This document shows, in pieces, positions 26,659-34,532 of a stretch of DNA of 64,000 bases (positions within the stretch are counted from its first letter, which is position 1; the number at the start of each line of letters is the position of its first letter). The notes beneath the pieces are model-generated. The model was not told the origin of the DNA. It worked only from the letters and a program-made list of their open reading frames with translations, and made no database searches. Position numbers and translations under genes: made by a program. The DNA is from PALSA-1353 sp050012375 (GTDB lineage Bacteria > Planctomycetota > Phycisphaerae > Tepidisphaerales > Tepidisphaeraceae): contig JBEKHH010000003.1 in NCBI GenBank assembly GCA_050012375.1, forward strand, positions 62,001-126,000, in the 5' to 3' direction.

Positions 26659-27096
26659 AGATTCTCCCTCCCCTTTGCTCGGGGAACGTTTTCTAAACAA
26701 CTAGGCGGGATACGCAATCCGAACATTCGGATCCAAACGTTCCCATCCCGAGGCCGTGCTTCGTCGCAAAGCAGGTGCGCGACCCCGCATACGGCGAAGG
26801 CGGAGTATAGGAATCTATGTGAGCGATCAATCAGCGGTAAATTAAGCGAAGAATAAAATTACATTGGCAATCGATGAAGGTCGGTTGGCCGTTGGACCGC
26901 CGCAAGATGACAGACTCGCCAGCGCATTACGCACCCCCGTTTCGCAACCTCCTACCAAAAACGCCGCGGGCGGGCCGTATCGATACGGAGATCAGTAGCA
27001 CTATCCTGTTTCATTCGCCCCCCTTTGATTTCCCGTTTGATTTCCCCGGCTTTATTCCCGAATGCGCCAATTTAGATAGAATTTATAGGGAAGGGC
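26659..27096. other. Divergent intergenic region, no gene seen
   Basis: About 440 bases between the PEP-CTERM gene and the start of the DUF3034/cys-met operon leader. It is less GC-rich than its surroundings near 26820-26880. It contains the nested palindromes at 26682-26744 and a weak minus-strand -10-like TATACT (26804-26809). I see no RNA gene and no convincing short coding frame. Confidence 0.6.
26682..26744 (-). promoter_or_regulatory. Nested palindromes in the leader of the PEP-CTERM gene
   Basis: GGGAACGTTT (26682-26691) and AAACGTTCCC (26735-26744) are perfect 10-base inverted repeats; inside them ATCCGAA (26717-26723) and TTCGGAT (26726-26732) form a second hairpin with a 2-base loop. 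In the minus-strand message the outer stem ends about 24 bases before ATG, so it could act as an RNA leader structure or as an operator. Confidence 0.6.
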
Positions 27097-27125
27097 TTGC
27101 AAACGCTTGGCGGTGTCCCTAGACT
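27097..27125 (+). promoter_or_regulatory. Possible promoter of the DUF3034-cysK-metY-metXW operon
   Basis: TTGCAA (27097-27102), 17-base spacer, TAGACT (27120-27125). If used, the message has a leader of about 275 bases before ATG at 27406. I looked for SAM or other riboswitch signatures in that leader and did not recognise one; a short GGGC/GCCC hairpin lies at about 27309-27322. Confidence 0.35.
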
Positions 27126-27405
27126 CGCGCTTTTGGCTAACCTTGTGAGACACAGCCAAGCATCCTCAGTTGCCTGCCCCCAAAAAGCCCTCCGGGCCGC
27201 TCTCCAGGCCTGCGCGAACGTAACGTGCGGATGTAAGCGCGCGTCCGCGTGTTGATCGATCAGGGTCGTCCCTCCTTCAACCCGCGACGCGATTCTCCTT
27301 GGTTCCCCCCGGGCGGGAGCCCGCGGCGACTGCTTCATTCACAATACAGATTACCAGTTTGGCCAGGCTGCATAGCGGCGGCTTGGCGCTAAAAAGGATC
27401 ATGCC

Positions 27406-28470
27406 ATGAAGACGTTCATCTTTGCTGCGTTCACTACAGCCGCGCTTGCCCTTCCAGCGGCTGTCTTGGCCGACCCGGGCGAACCGCTGACGGCGCAATC
27501 TGCCACAGCATCGTCCGATCGTTCTGAAATCTTTGAGACTTCTCCTTCGAGATTCCAGTTCCTTGATAATGACCCGACTTACGCCGACGACGCCCAGCCG
27601 CAAACAACCGAGAAATCCGCGCCTCCGCAAAAAGGTCCGCCCCTGCCGTTCCACGTCATCGAAGGCTACGGAGGCGGCGCCATCACACCCATGGCCTACC
27701 TCGTCAATCCGCCACTGGGCGACCACGCCGTCGGCCTGCCGGCCGCCGCGTATTCCTATGTGAACCTCGGCCAGAAGGACCTGCAAGCCTTCACCTTCAC
27801 CGAGAATCTTCTTGGGCGAGTGGAGATCGGATTCGGCGCGGACCGCCTCGATTTGGGCACCCTCCCCAACGACATTCAGAAGGCGACCACCGTCAACATC
27901 GACGCCACCGAAGTATGGCTCTACAACGTCAACGCTCGCGGCCTGATTCTTCCGGAAAACAGCTTCAATTGGCAGTGGGTGCCCGCGGTTACCGCAGGCG
28001 CTCACTTCAAGTACAATGACGGTATCCGGAGCATCAATGATCGGCTCGGCGGCGCGTTGACTTCCATCGGCTACCGCAACCCCGACGGCTTCGATTTCAC
28101 TTTGACCGCCTCGAAAACCCTTCCCAATGTGTTCGGGCGGCCTTTGATCGTCTCCGCCGGTGGACGCGCTAGCGAAGGGGCGCAGCTCGGTTTTCTCGGC
28201 TTCGCCAATCACTATAATGCCACCTTCGAAGGCAACATCGCTTATTTGCCGACCGACTGGCTGCTGGTCGCTTACGAATATCGTGGAAAGACCGACCCCT
28301 ACGGTCAGATCCCCGGACTGATCGGCAAGGAAAACGATTGGCACTCCCTGGACGTGAGTTGGCTGGCCAATTCGCACGTCGATGTGACTGCCGGTATCTG
28401 CTATTTCGGCGTGCTTGCCAATGCCCGGGCGGACTCCGCCTTCTGGCTTCAGCTTAAGTATGAGTTTTGA
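27406..28470 (+). CDS. DUF3034-family outer-membrane beta-barrel protein
   Basis: 354 residues with a signal peptide (MKTFIFAAFTTAALALPAAVLA), AAGGA 9 bases before ATG. The mature part starts with a Pro/Gln-rich linker, then FHVIEGYGGGAITPMAYLVN, which I recognise as the opening of DUF3034 proteins, and alternating amphipathic strands ending in LQLKYEF, with the C-terminal Phe favoured by the BAM complex. Family function is unknown. It is the first gene of a run with cysK, metY and metXW (43 bases to the cysK start), so a link with sulfur-compound uptake is an attractive guess, not shown. Confidence 0.8.
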   Translation: MKTFIFAAFTTAALALPAAVLADPGEPLTAQSATASSDRSEIFETSPSRFQFLDNDPTYADDAQPQTTEKSAPPQKGPPLPFHVIEGYGGGAITPMAYLVNPPLGDHAVGLPAAAYSYVNLGQKDLQAFTFTENLLGRVEIGFGADRLDLGTLPNDIQKATTVNIDATEVWLYNVNARGLILPENSFNWQWVPAVTAGAHFKYNDGIRSINDRLGGALTSIGYRNPDGFDFTLTASKTLPNVFGRPLIVSAGGRASEGAQLGFLGFANHYNATFEGNIAYLPTDWLLVAYEYRGKTDPYGQIPGLIGKENDWHSLDVSWLANSHVDVTAGICYFGVLANARADSAFWLQLKYEF

Positions 28471-28512
28471 AGTGCTATGCAGCGCAGCTCCCTTAACGAC
28501 AGGAAGGTCAAC

Positions 28513-29466
28513 ATGTCAAAACCGACGGTTTATTCATCCATTGTCCAGACGACCTACAACACGCCCCTGGTTAAACTCTCCCGGCTCGTGCCCGAAGGCG
28601 CGGCCGACGTCCTGGTGAAGCTGGAGTTCTTCAATCCCCTGGCCAGCGTCAAAGACCGCATCGGCCGGTCGATGATCGAGGACGCCGAAGCCCGCGGCAT
28701 ATTGAACCGCCAAACACACATCATCGAGCCCACCAGCGGGAACACGGGTATTGCGCTGGCGTTCGTCGCCGCCGCGCGCGGTTATCGCCTGACTCTGACG
28801 ATGCCGGAGTCGATGAGTCTCGAGCGGCGGGCCCTGCTCAAATTCCTGGGCGCCAGCCTGATTCTGACCCCCGCCGCCGACGGAATGCGCGGGGCCATCA
28901 ACAAGGCCCAAGAATTGGCCGACGCGACCGACAACAGTTGGGTGCCCCAGCAGTTTGACAATCCCGCCAATCCCCTCGTGCACGAGCAGACCACCGGGCC
29001 GGAAATCTGGAACGATACCGGCGGCAAGGTGGACGTGATCGTCGCCGGCGTGGGCACCGGCGGGACGATCACCGGCGTAACCCGATTCCTTCGCTCCAAA
29101 AACCCGGACGTCCGCGCCATCGCCGTCGAGCCGACCGAATCACCCGTCATTTCCGGCGGGAAGCCCGGCCCCCACAGGATCCAGGGCATCGGCGCCGGAT
29201 TTGTCCCCAAAAATCTCGACACGTCGCTCCTCAACGGCGTGGAAACCGTCACCAGCGACGAGGCCGTCCAGACCGCCCGCCGATTGGCCAGGGAAGAAGG
29301 CATCCCCGGCGGAATCAGCTCGGGCGGAAACGTGGCCGTTGCCCTTCGCCTCGCCGCTCGAAACGAATACCATGGCAAAACCATCGTCACGTTCCTTCCC
29401 AGTTTCTCCGAAAGGTATCTGTCGACCGTGCTATTCCCGCAGGAACAACCGGCCGCATCCAAATGA
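28513..29466 (+). CDS. cysK: Cysteine synthase (O-acetylserine sulfhydrylase)
   Basis: 317 residues from ATG at 28513, preceded by AGGAAGG; an in-frame ATG at 28477 has no such site. PLP fold II enzyme making cysteine from O-acetylserine and sulfide. Seen: ASVKDRIG with PLP-lysine Lys47, the substrate loop PTSGNTGIALA, the phosphate-binding GVGTGGTITG and the C-terminal GISSGGN. Its stop overlaps a possible ATG of the next gene (ATGA). Operon with metY and metXW places sulfide fixation into both cysteine and homocysteine under one control. Confidence 0.92.
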   Translation: MSKPTVYSSIVQTTYNTPLVKLSRLVPEGAADVLVKLEFFNPLASVKDRIGRSMIEDAEARGILNRQTHIIEPTSGNTGIALAFVAAARGYRLTLTMPESMSLERRALLKFLGASLILTPAADGMRGAINKAQELADATDNSWVPQQFDNPANPLVHEQTTGPEIWNDTGGKVDVIVAGVGTGGTITGVTRFLRSKNPDVRAIAVEPTESPVISGGKPGPHRIQGIGAGFVPKNLDTSLLNGVETVTSDEAVQTARRLAREEGIPGGISSGGNVAVALRLAARNEYHGKTIVTFLPSFSERYLSTVLFPQEQPAASK

Positions 29467-29501
29467 CCAAAACGGTTTCCCGTTCAGAAAGGAATTACTT
29501 A

Positions 29502-30806
29502 ATGGCTAACTCACCGTCTCTTCATCTCGGCACGCTGGCGTTGCACGCCGGACAGGAAGTGGATCCCACCACCACTGCCCGGGCCGTCCCGATTTACGCC
29601 ACGACTTCGTACGTTTTCAAGAGCCCGGAACATGCGGCGAATCTCTTCGGCCTGCGCGAATTTGGCAATATCTACTCGCGCCTGATGAACCCCACCAACG
29701 ACGTGCTGGAAAAACGTCTGGCGGCGTTGGACGGCGGGGCGGCGGGTCTGGCTTTTGCCTCCGGCCAGGCCGCCATCACCGCCGCTTTGCTGACCATCGT
29801 CCACTCGGGACAGAATTTTCTCTCCGCCACCAGCCTCTACGGCGGAACCTGGACCCTCTTCACCCAGACTTTCAAACAGCTCGGCGTCGAGGTGCGATTC
29901 TTCGATCCGTCCAAACCCGAGACGCTCAGCAAGCTCGTGGACAAGAATACTCGGGCCGTTTATCTGGAGACCCCGGGAAATCCCAAGAACGACGTTCCGG
30001 ATTACAAGAAGCTGACCGATATCGCGCACCGTCATGGCCTGCCGACCATCGTCGACAACACCGCATTGACCCCGGCGCTGTTCCGCCCCATCGAGCACGG
30101 CTTTGACATCGTCGTCTATTCCACCACCAAGTTCATCGGCGGCCACGGCGTGCACATCGGCGGGGCGATCGTGGACAGCGCCAAATTCCCGTGGGCCAAG
30201 GACCCCAAGAAGTGGCCGGAATTCACCGCGCCCGATCCGTCGTATCACGGGATCGTGTTTGAAGAGGCGCTGCGCCCCATCGGCAACATCGCCTACATCA
30301 TCTATATCCGCACCCACTGGCTCCGCGACACCGGCGCGTGCCAAAGTCCGTTCGCCTCGTTCCTGACCCTCCTCGGTTTGGAGACGTTGCACCTCCGTCT
30401 GCAACGCCACTCCCAAAACGCCCTGGCCGTGGCGCAGTTCCTCCAGAAGCATCCGGCCGTCGAATGGGTGAATTATCCGGGCTTGCCCGAGCATCCCGAT
30501 GCGGCCAACGTCAGGAAATACCTGCCCGACGGGCAGGGCGCGATCGTCGGGTTCGGCATCAAGGGCGGCAAGGCCGCGGGCGAAAAACTCATTCTCAACG
30601 TGAAGCTCTTCAGCCACCTGGCCAACATCGGCGACGCCAAGTCGTTGATCATCCATCCGGCAACGACGACCCACTCGCAGTTGACGCCCGAGGAACAGGC
30701 CCAGACCGGTGTGACTCCGGAATACGTGCGCCTCTCCGTCGGAATAGAGGACGTGCGTGACATCATTGCCGATCTGGACCAGGCGCTGAAGGCATCGCAG
30801 ACATGA
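29502..30806 (+). CDS. metY: O-acetylhomoserine sulfhydrylase (MetY)
   Basis: 434 residues from ATG at 29502, supported by AAAGGAA 10 bases upstream; an ATG overlapping the cysK stop at 29463 is the alternative. PLP fold I, Cys/Met-metabolism family: YSRLMNPTNDVLE, PGNPK, DNT and the PLP-lysine in STTKFIGGHG (Lys210). The C-terminal LSVGIED is family-typical. It converts O-acetylhomoserine and sulfide to homocysteine. The stop overlaps the start of metXW by 4 bases (ATGA), so product and substrate enzymes are coupled in translation. Confidence 0.92.
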   Translation: MANSPSLHLGTLALHAGQEVDPTTTARAVPIYATTSYVFKSPEHAANLFGLREFGNIYSRLMNPTNDVLEKRLAALDGGAAGLAFASGQAAITAALLTIVHSGQNFLSATSLYGGTWTLFTQTFKQLGVEVRFFDPSKPETLSKLVDKNTRAVYLETPGNPKNDVPDYKKLTDIAHRHGLPTIVDNTALTPALFRPIEHGFDIVVYSTTKFIGGHGVHIGGAIVDSAKFPWAKDPKKWPEFTAPDPSYHGIVFEEALRPIGNIAYIIYIRTHWLRDTGACQSPFASFLTLLGLETLHLRLQRHSQNALAVAQFLQKHPAVEWVNYPGLPEHPDAANVRKYLPDGQGAIVGFGIKGGKAAGEKLILNVKLFSHLANIGDAKSLIIHPATTTHSQLTPEEQAQTGVTPEYVRLSVGIEDVRDIIADLDQALKASQT

Positions 30807-32665
30807 ACGAACCCGCCGACAAGGCGATTTTTGAAAGCAGCGACAGCCTCCGCTCCGCCGCCGCCCTGCCGTACGCCCAATCGGTGACCTTCACCCAGCC
30901 GCTGAAGCTAGAGTTGGGCGTGCGGCTTCCCCATATCACCGTCGCCTACGAAACGTATGGAACGCTGAATGCGGCGCGGAGCAACGCCGTGTTGATTTGC
31001 CACGCGCTCAGCGGGGATTCGCACGTGGCTCGGCACGACCCGGCCGACTCACCCGGGTGGTGGGACATCGCCGTGGGTCCGGGAAAGGCCATCGACACCG
31101 ATCGTTTCTTCGTGATCTGTCCCAACATTCTGGGCGGATGCCGGGGCACGACCGGGCCCAACTCCATCAATCCCGCCACCCAGCGCCGATACGCCGCCAC
31201 TTTCCCCACCGCCACCATCGGCGACACCATCGAGGTGCATCGGCGGCTGCTGGATCATTTGGGGATCGAGCGCCTTCATGCCGTCCTCGGCGCCTCCATG
31301 GGCGGCCAGCAGGCCATGCTCTGGGCGACGCGATACCCCCAGCGCATCCATTCCTGCATCCTCATCGCGACGGCGGCGCGGCTCAGCAGCCAGGCTTTGG
31401 CCTTTGACGTCGTCGCTCGCAACGCCATCCTCCGTGATCCAAACTATCGCCGCGGCGACTATTACGATCACCCGCCGGGACCGGCCGTCGGTCTGGCCAT
31501 CGCTCGCATGCTCGGTCACATCACTTATCTGTCGCAGGAAGCAATGACGGCCAAGTTCGACCCCAGCCGCCTGCGGCCCAGCGAGGTCCAAACCGCTTTC
31601 GAAAAGCGCTTTTCCGTCGGGGCCTATCTGGCCCACCAAGGCGACAAGTTCGTCGAGCGGTTCGATGCCAACAGCTACGTCACCCTCTCTCTCATGTTGG
31701 ACCTGTTCGATCTGGGCCACTCCCACGCCGACTTGAGCGAAGCATTTGCCCCGGCCACGTGCCGGTGGCTGGTCCTCAGCTTCTCCAGCGACTGGCTCTT
31801 CCCCACGCATCAAAGCCAACAGATCGTCGATGCGCTGATCGACAGGGACAAGCCCGTCAGTTCCTGCGAGGTGCAAACGTCCTCGGGACACGACGCGTTT
31901 CTCCTGCCCGACAACCTGGACATCTACGGCGGATTAATCCGCGCATTTCTCGACGGCACCAGCCCCCGCTCGCCCTCCGCCGCCACCGCTGAGGAGTCGC
32001 CAGAGCCGCTAGCCCCTGCCGCGCTGGCCCCCCTGCCGATCTACCATGGCAACCGTCCCGACCATTTGGCCATTCTCGGGCTCATTCCGCCGGGCAAAAG
32101 CGTTTTGGATCTTGGCTGCGGCAACGGCGAACTGCTCTCGCGGCTGTCCCACGCCGGCGGCGGCCGACGCATGGGCGTCGAACTGGAACCCGATGCCATC
32201 ATCTCCTGCCTCCAGCGCGGCCTGGACGTCGTGCACGCCGACGTCTCAAAACCCCTCGCCGCTTTCCGCCATCATCAATTCGACGTCGTTGTCCTTTCCC
32301 AGGCCCTGCAATGCATCGCCGATACCGAGCGCATTCTCAATGAAATCGTCCGCATCGGCCGTCTCGCCATCGTCAGCTTTCCCAATTTCGCCTATCGCCG
32401 GCTCCGCGAGATGTTCTGGCGCGAAGGCCGATCGCCCAAGATGGAAGGATCGTTCCGCTTTGATTGGTATGACACGCCGAATCGGCGATTCGCCTCCATC
32501 CTCGACGTGGAGGATCTCTGCCGCCGGTTGGACATCTCCATTGTGCGCAAGGTTTGCCTCAACAGCGAAGAGCGGCGATTCGTCGAGGACGACCCCAACC
32601 GCAATGCCACCGAAGCGATCTTCGTTCTGGTTCGGGAGAAGACCAAAAATGGCGACGCCGTTTAA
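30803..32665 (+). CDS. metX: Fused homoserine O-acetyltransferase MetX and MetW
   Basis: 620 residues in two parts. Residues 1-385 are MetX: alpha/beta hydrolase with CHALSGDSH, GGCRGTTGPNSINP, nucleophile Ser165 in GASMGGQQ, Asp330 in SSDWLFP and His363 in SGHDAFL. After a Pro/Ser/Ala-rich linker (about 386-408) residues 412-615 are MetW: VLDLGCGNGELL, GVELEPDAI and VLSQALQ, the SAM-binding methyltransferase-like protein that accompanies MetX. In proteobacteria metX and metW are separate neighbouring genes, and MetW is reported to be needed for MetX activity; here they are one chain. ATGA overlap with metY. Confidence 0.93.
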   Translation: MNEPADKAIFESSDSLRSAAALPYAQSVTFTQPLKLELGVRLPHITVAYETYGTLNAARSNAVLICHALSGDSHVARHDPADSPGWWDIAVGPGKAIDTDRFFVICPNILGGCRGTTGPNSINPATQRRYAATFPTATIGDTIEVHRRLLDHLGIERLHAVLGASMGGQQAMLWATRYPQRIHSCILIATAARLSSQALAFDVVARNAILRDPNYRRGDYYDHPPGPAVGLAIARMLGHITYLSQEAMTAKFDPSRLRPSEVQTAFEKRFSVGAYLAHQGDKFVERFDANSYVTLSLMLDLFDLGHSHADLSEAFAPATCRWLVLSFSSDWLFPTHQSQQIVDALIDRDKPVSSCEVQTSSGHDAFLLPDNLDIYGGLIRAFLDGTSPRSPSAATAEESPEPLAPAALAPLPIYHGNRPDHLAILGLIPPGKSVLDLGCGNGELLSRLSHAGGGRRMGVELEPDAIISCLQRGLDVVHADVSKPLAAFRHHQFDVVVLSQALQCIADTERILNEIVRIGRLAIVSFPNFAYRRLREMFWREGRSPKMEGSFRFDWYDTPNRRFASILDVEDLCRRLDISIVRKVCLNSEERRFVEDDPNRNATEAIFVLVREKTKNGDAV

Positions 32666-32684
32666 CGCTACGCAGAGCGCGTTA
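32663..32684. terminator. Weak hairpin between convergent genes
   Basis: TAACGC (32663-32668) and GCGTTA (32679-32684) can pair across a 10-base loop exactly between the convergent stops of metXW and the TPR-glycosyltransferase. There is no T run on either strand, so termination is only a guess. Confidence 0.25.
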
Positions 32685-34469
32685 CCCGCCGGATGAATTC
32701 GTCCATTGATCCCACATTTTGAGGAACGCCGCCTCCAGGTCGCGGGCGAACTGCAAGCCGTCCATGAGCGGAGATTTGAGCATTCGCCCGCGAAGGTTCG
32801 AACGTAAATCGGAGAGGAGAGGAAGATCGCTCGCCAGCGCTCTTGCCGCTGAAATGTATTGCTCGGGGGACTGGGCAATGTACTGCGGCAGATTCAAGTT
32901 GCCCAGGATGCTGGTTCCACTGCGTCCGACGGAGGTCTTTCCGCGCAGGGTGATGGTCGCAACGCCCATCCACAGCGCGTCGCAGGTGGTGATGCCCCCG
33001 CCGTAGGGAAACGGATCGAGGGCAATATCAATTCGCTGGTAGCTCTGGATGTACTCCGGCCAGGGGAGACGCTCGACGAATTCGATTCGATGTGCGGCGA
33101 TGCCGGACGTCTGGAACCGCTGGATCAATTGCTGGCGATGCCTGCCTGCGGGGGCGTGGAGCAACAGACGGGAACGGGGCGCCGCCTGCATGAGATCGCG
33201 CCACAAATCGAGCGTCGGACCGGAGATCTTCTGAAAGGCGTTAAGGGACCCGAAGGTGATCGTTCCCGTGGAAAGCGCGGGCGGGGGAACGACCGGCGGA
33301 GTCGGCCCCCCGGGCCGATAGCACCAATACGTCCGAGGCAGGCGAATCGTGCGTTCGGTGTGATCGGCCAGTTCCTCGTCGGAATCTAAAAACGGGTCGG
33401 AGAGGCGATAATCCATGGCCTCCAGGCCGGTGCTTCCGGGATATCCGAGGTAGCTGACTTGGATGGGCGCGGGCTTGCGGGCGAAAATGAGAAGCCGATT
33501 CCCGCCGGTGTGCAGGGACAGGTCGATGAGAATATCGATCTGATCTTCGCGGATCATTTGGGCCGCGTGTTCATCGGAGATCTTCGTGATGTCTCGCCAC
33601 GATGCGACATGCGACTGCAATTGCCGGGTGACTGCGTCGGGGCTGGCGACGCTGGAATAGCAGGAGATGTGAAACAACTTGGGATCATGCTCGGGGAGGA
33701 ACGCAAGAAGGTTCCACCCGACCACGTGCTCGCGAAAGTCGGGCGAAACGTACCCGATGCGAAGGGGCGGCTCGACCGAGTTGCCCGATGTCCCCTTGGG
33801 CCGGCGGCGACGGAGGTGGGGAACGATCGTGACCTTCAGCGGGTAGGCGTGACGCTGATTCCATCGAATCAGTTCCCGCCGAATCTCCGCCGCGCTGATC
33901 GACGCCTTGAAATGAAGAGCATAGATGCGATTGCTGTGGGCGGCGGCGGCGGATGGGTTCGATGCCAGGATCCGATCGAAGCAGGCGACGGCTTCGTCGA
34001 TCCTGCCCAGCTCCAGCTGGGCCATGCCGAGGTTGTTGACCCCGTCGCGAGCATCGCTCCGCAGGGTGATGGCTCGCTGATACGCGTCGATCCCATCCTC
34101 CAGTCGCCGGCTTCGACACAGGGCATTGCCCAGATTGAATAGGGCCTCGGGAAAGTCGGGCCGCAATTCCAGGGCCTTGCGGCTGGCGGAGATCGCACCG
34201 GGGAGATCGTTCAGCGTGAACCGAATCCGGGCCAGATCGCAATGGTATTCGGCGACGGCCGGATCAAGTGAAATGGCGCGGCCGACCAAATCGACGGCTT
34301 CCGCCGCCTGGCCAAGCTGGAACACCGCCAGTCCGAGCAGGAACACAGACTGGGCATCCTCCGGCGCGAGTTGAAGCGCTTCTCGATAGAGTTCCACAGC
34401 CTCCGGCAGCCGACCGGCGAGATGATGGTCCCGAGCGGCGTCGAGGATCTCGTCGAGAGTTTGGGACAT
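32682..34469 (-). CDS. TPR - GT41 (O-GlcNAc transferase-like) glycosyltransferase, copy 1
   Basis: 595 residues from ATG at 34469. Residues about 5-200 are five TPRs (for example RLPEAVELYREALQLAPEDA). Residues 235-590 match the bacterial O-GlcNAc transferase (GT41/SPINDLY) catalytic part: LRIGYVSPDFREH, DILIDLSLHTGGNRL, QVSYLGYPGSTGLEAMDYRL, FGSLNAFQKIS (substrate-phosphate Lys) and LDPFPYGGGITTCDALWMGV. Such enzymes transfer a sugar from a UDP- or similar donor to proteins, the TPRs binding the target. Cytoplasmic. First of three related genes on this strand (63 bases from the next), convergent with metXW. Confidence 0.88.
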   Translation of the reverse strand: MSQTLDEILDAARDHHLAGRLPEAVELYREALQLAPEDAQSVFLLGLAVFQLGQAAEAVDLVGRAISLDPAVAEYHCDLARIRFTLNDLPGAISASRKALELRPDFPEALFNLGNALCRSRRLEDGIDAYQRAITLRSDARDGVNNLGMAQLELGRIDEAVACFDRILASNPSAAAAHSNRIYALHFKASISAAEIRRELIRWNQRHAYPLKVTIVPHLRRRRPKGTSGNSVEPPLRIGYVSPDFREHVVGWNLLAFLPEHDPKLFHISCYSSVASPDAVTRQLQSHVASWRDITKISDEHAAQMIREDQIDILIDLSLHTGGNRLLIFARKPAPIQVSYLGYPGSTGLEAMDYRLSDPFLDSDEELADHTERTIRLPRTYWCYRPGGPTPPVVPPPALSTGTITFGSLNAFQKISGPTLDLWRDLMQAAPRSRLLLHAPAGRHRQQLIQRFQTSGIAAHRIEFVERLPWPEYIQSYQRIDIALDPFPYGGGITTCDALWMGVATITLRGKTSVGRSGTSILGNLNLPQYIAQSPEQYISAARALASDLPLLSDLRSNLRGRMLKSPLMDGLQFARDLEAAFLKMWDQWTNSSGG

Positions 34470-34532
34470 CAAATTCCCGCCGCGAAGCGAACGACAATCG
34501 TAACGCCGGGGGATTTCGATGCCATGGATCGC

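Noticed and set aside
27126..27405. SAM or other riboswitch before the cys/met operon
   Set aside because: I looked for SAM-I, SAM-II and cobalamin-type conserved cores and found none; kept only as an unexplained leader.
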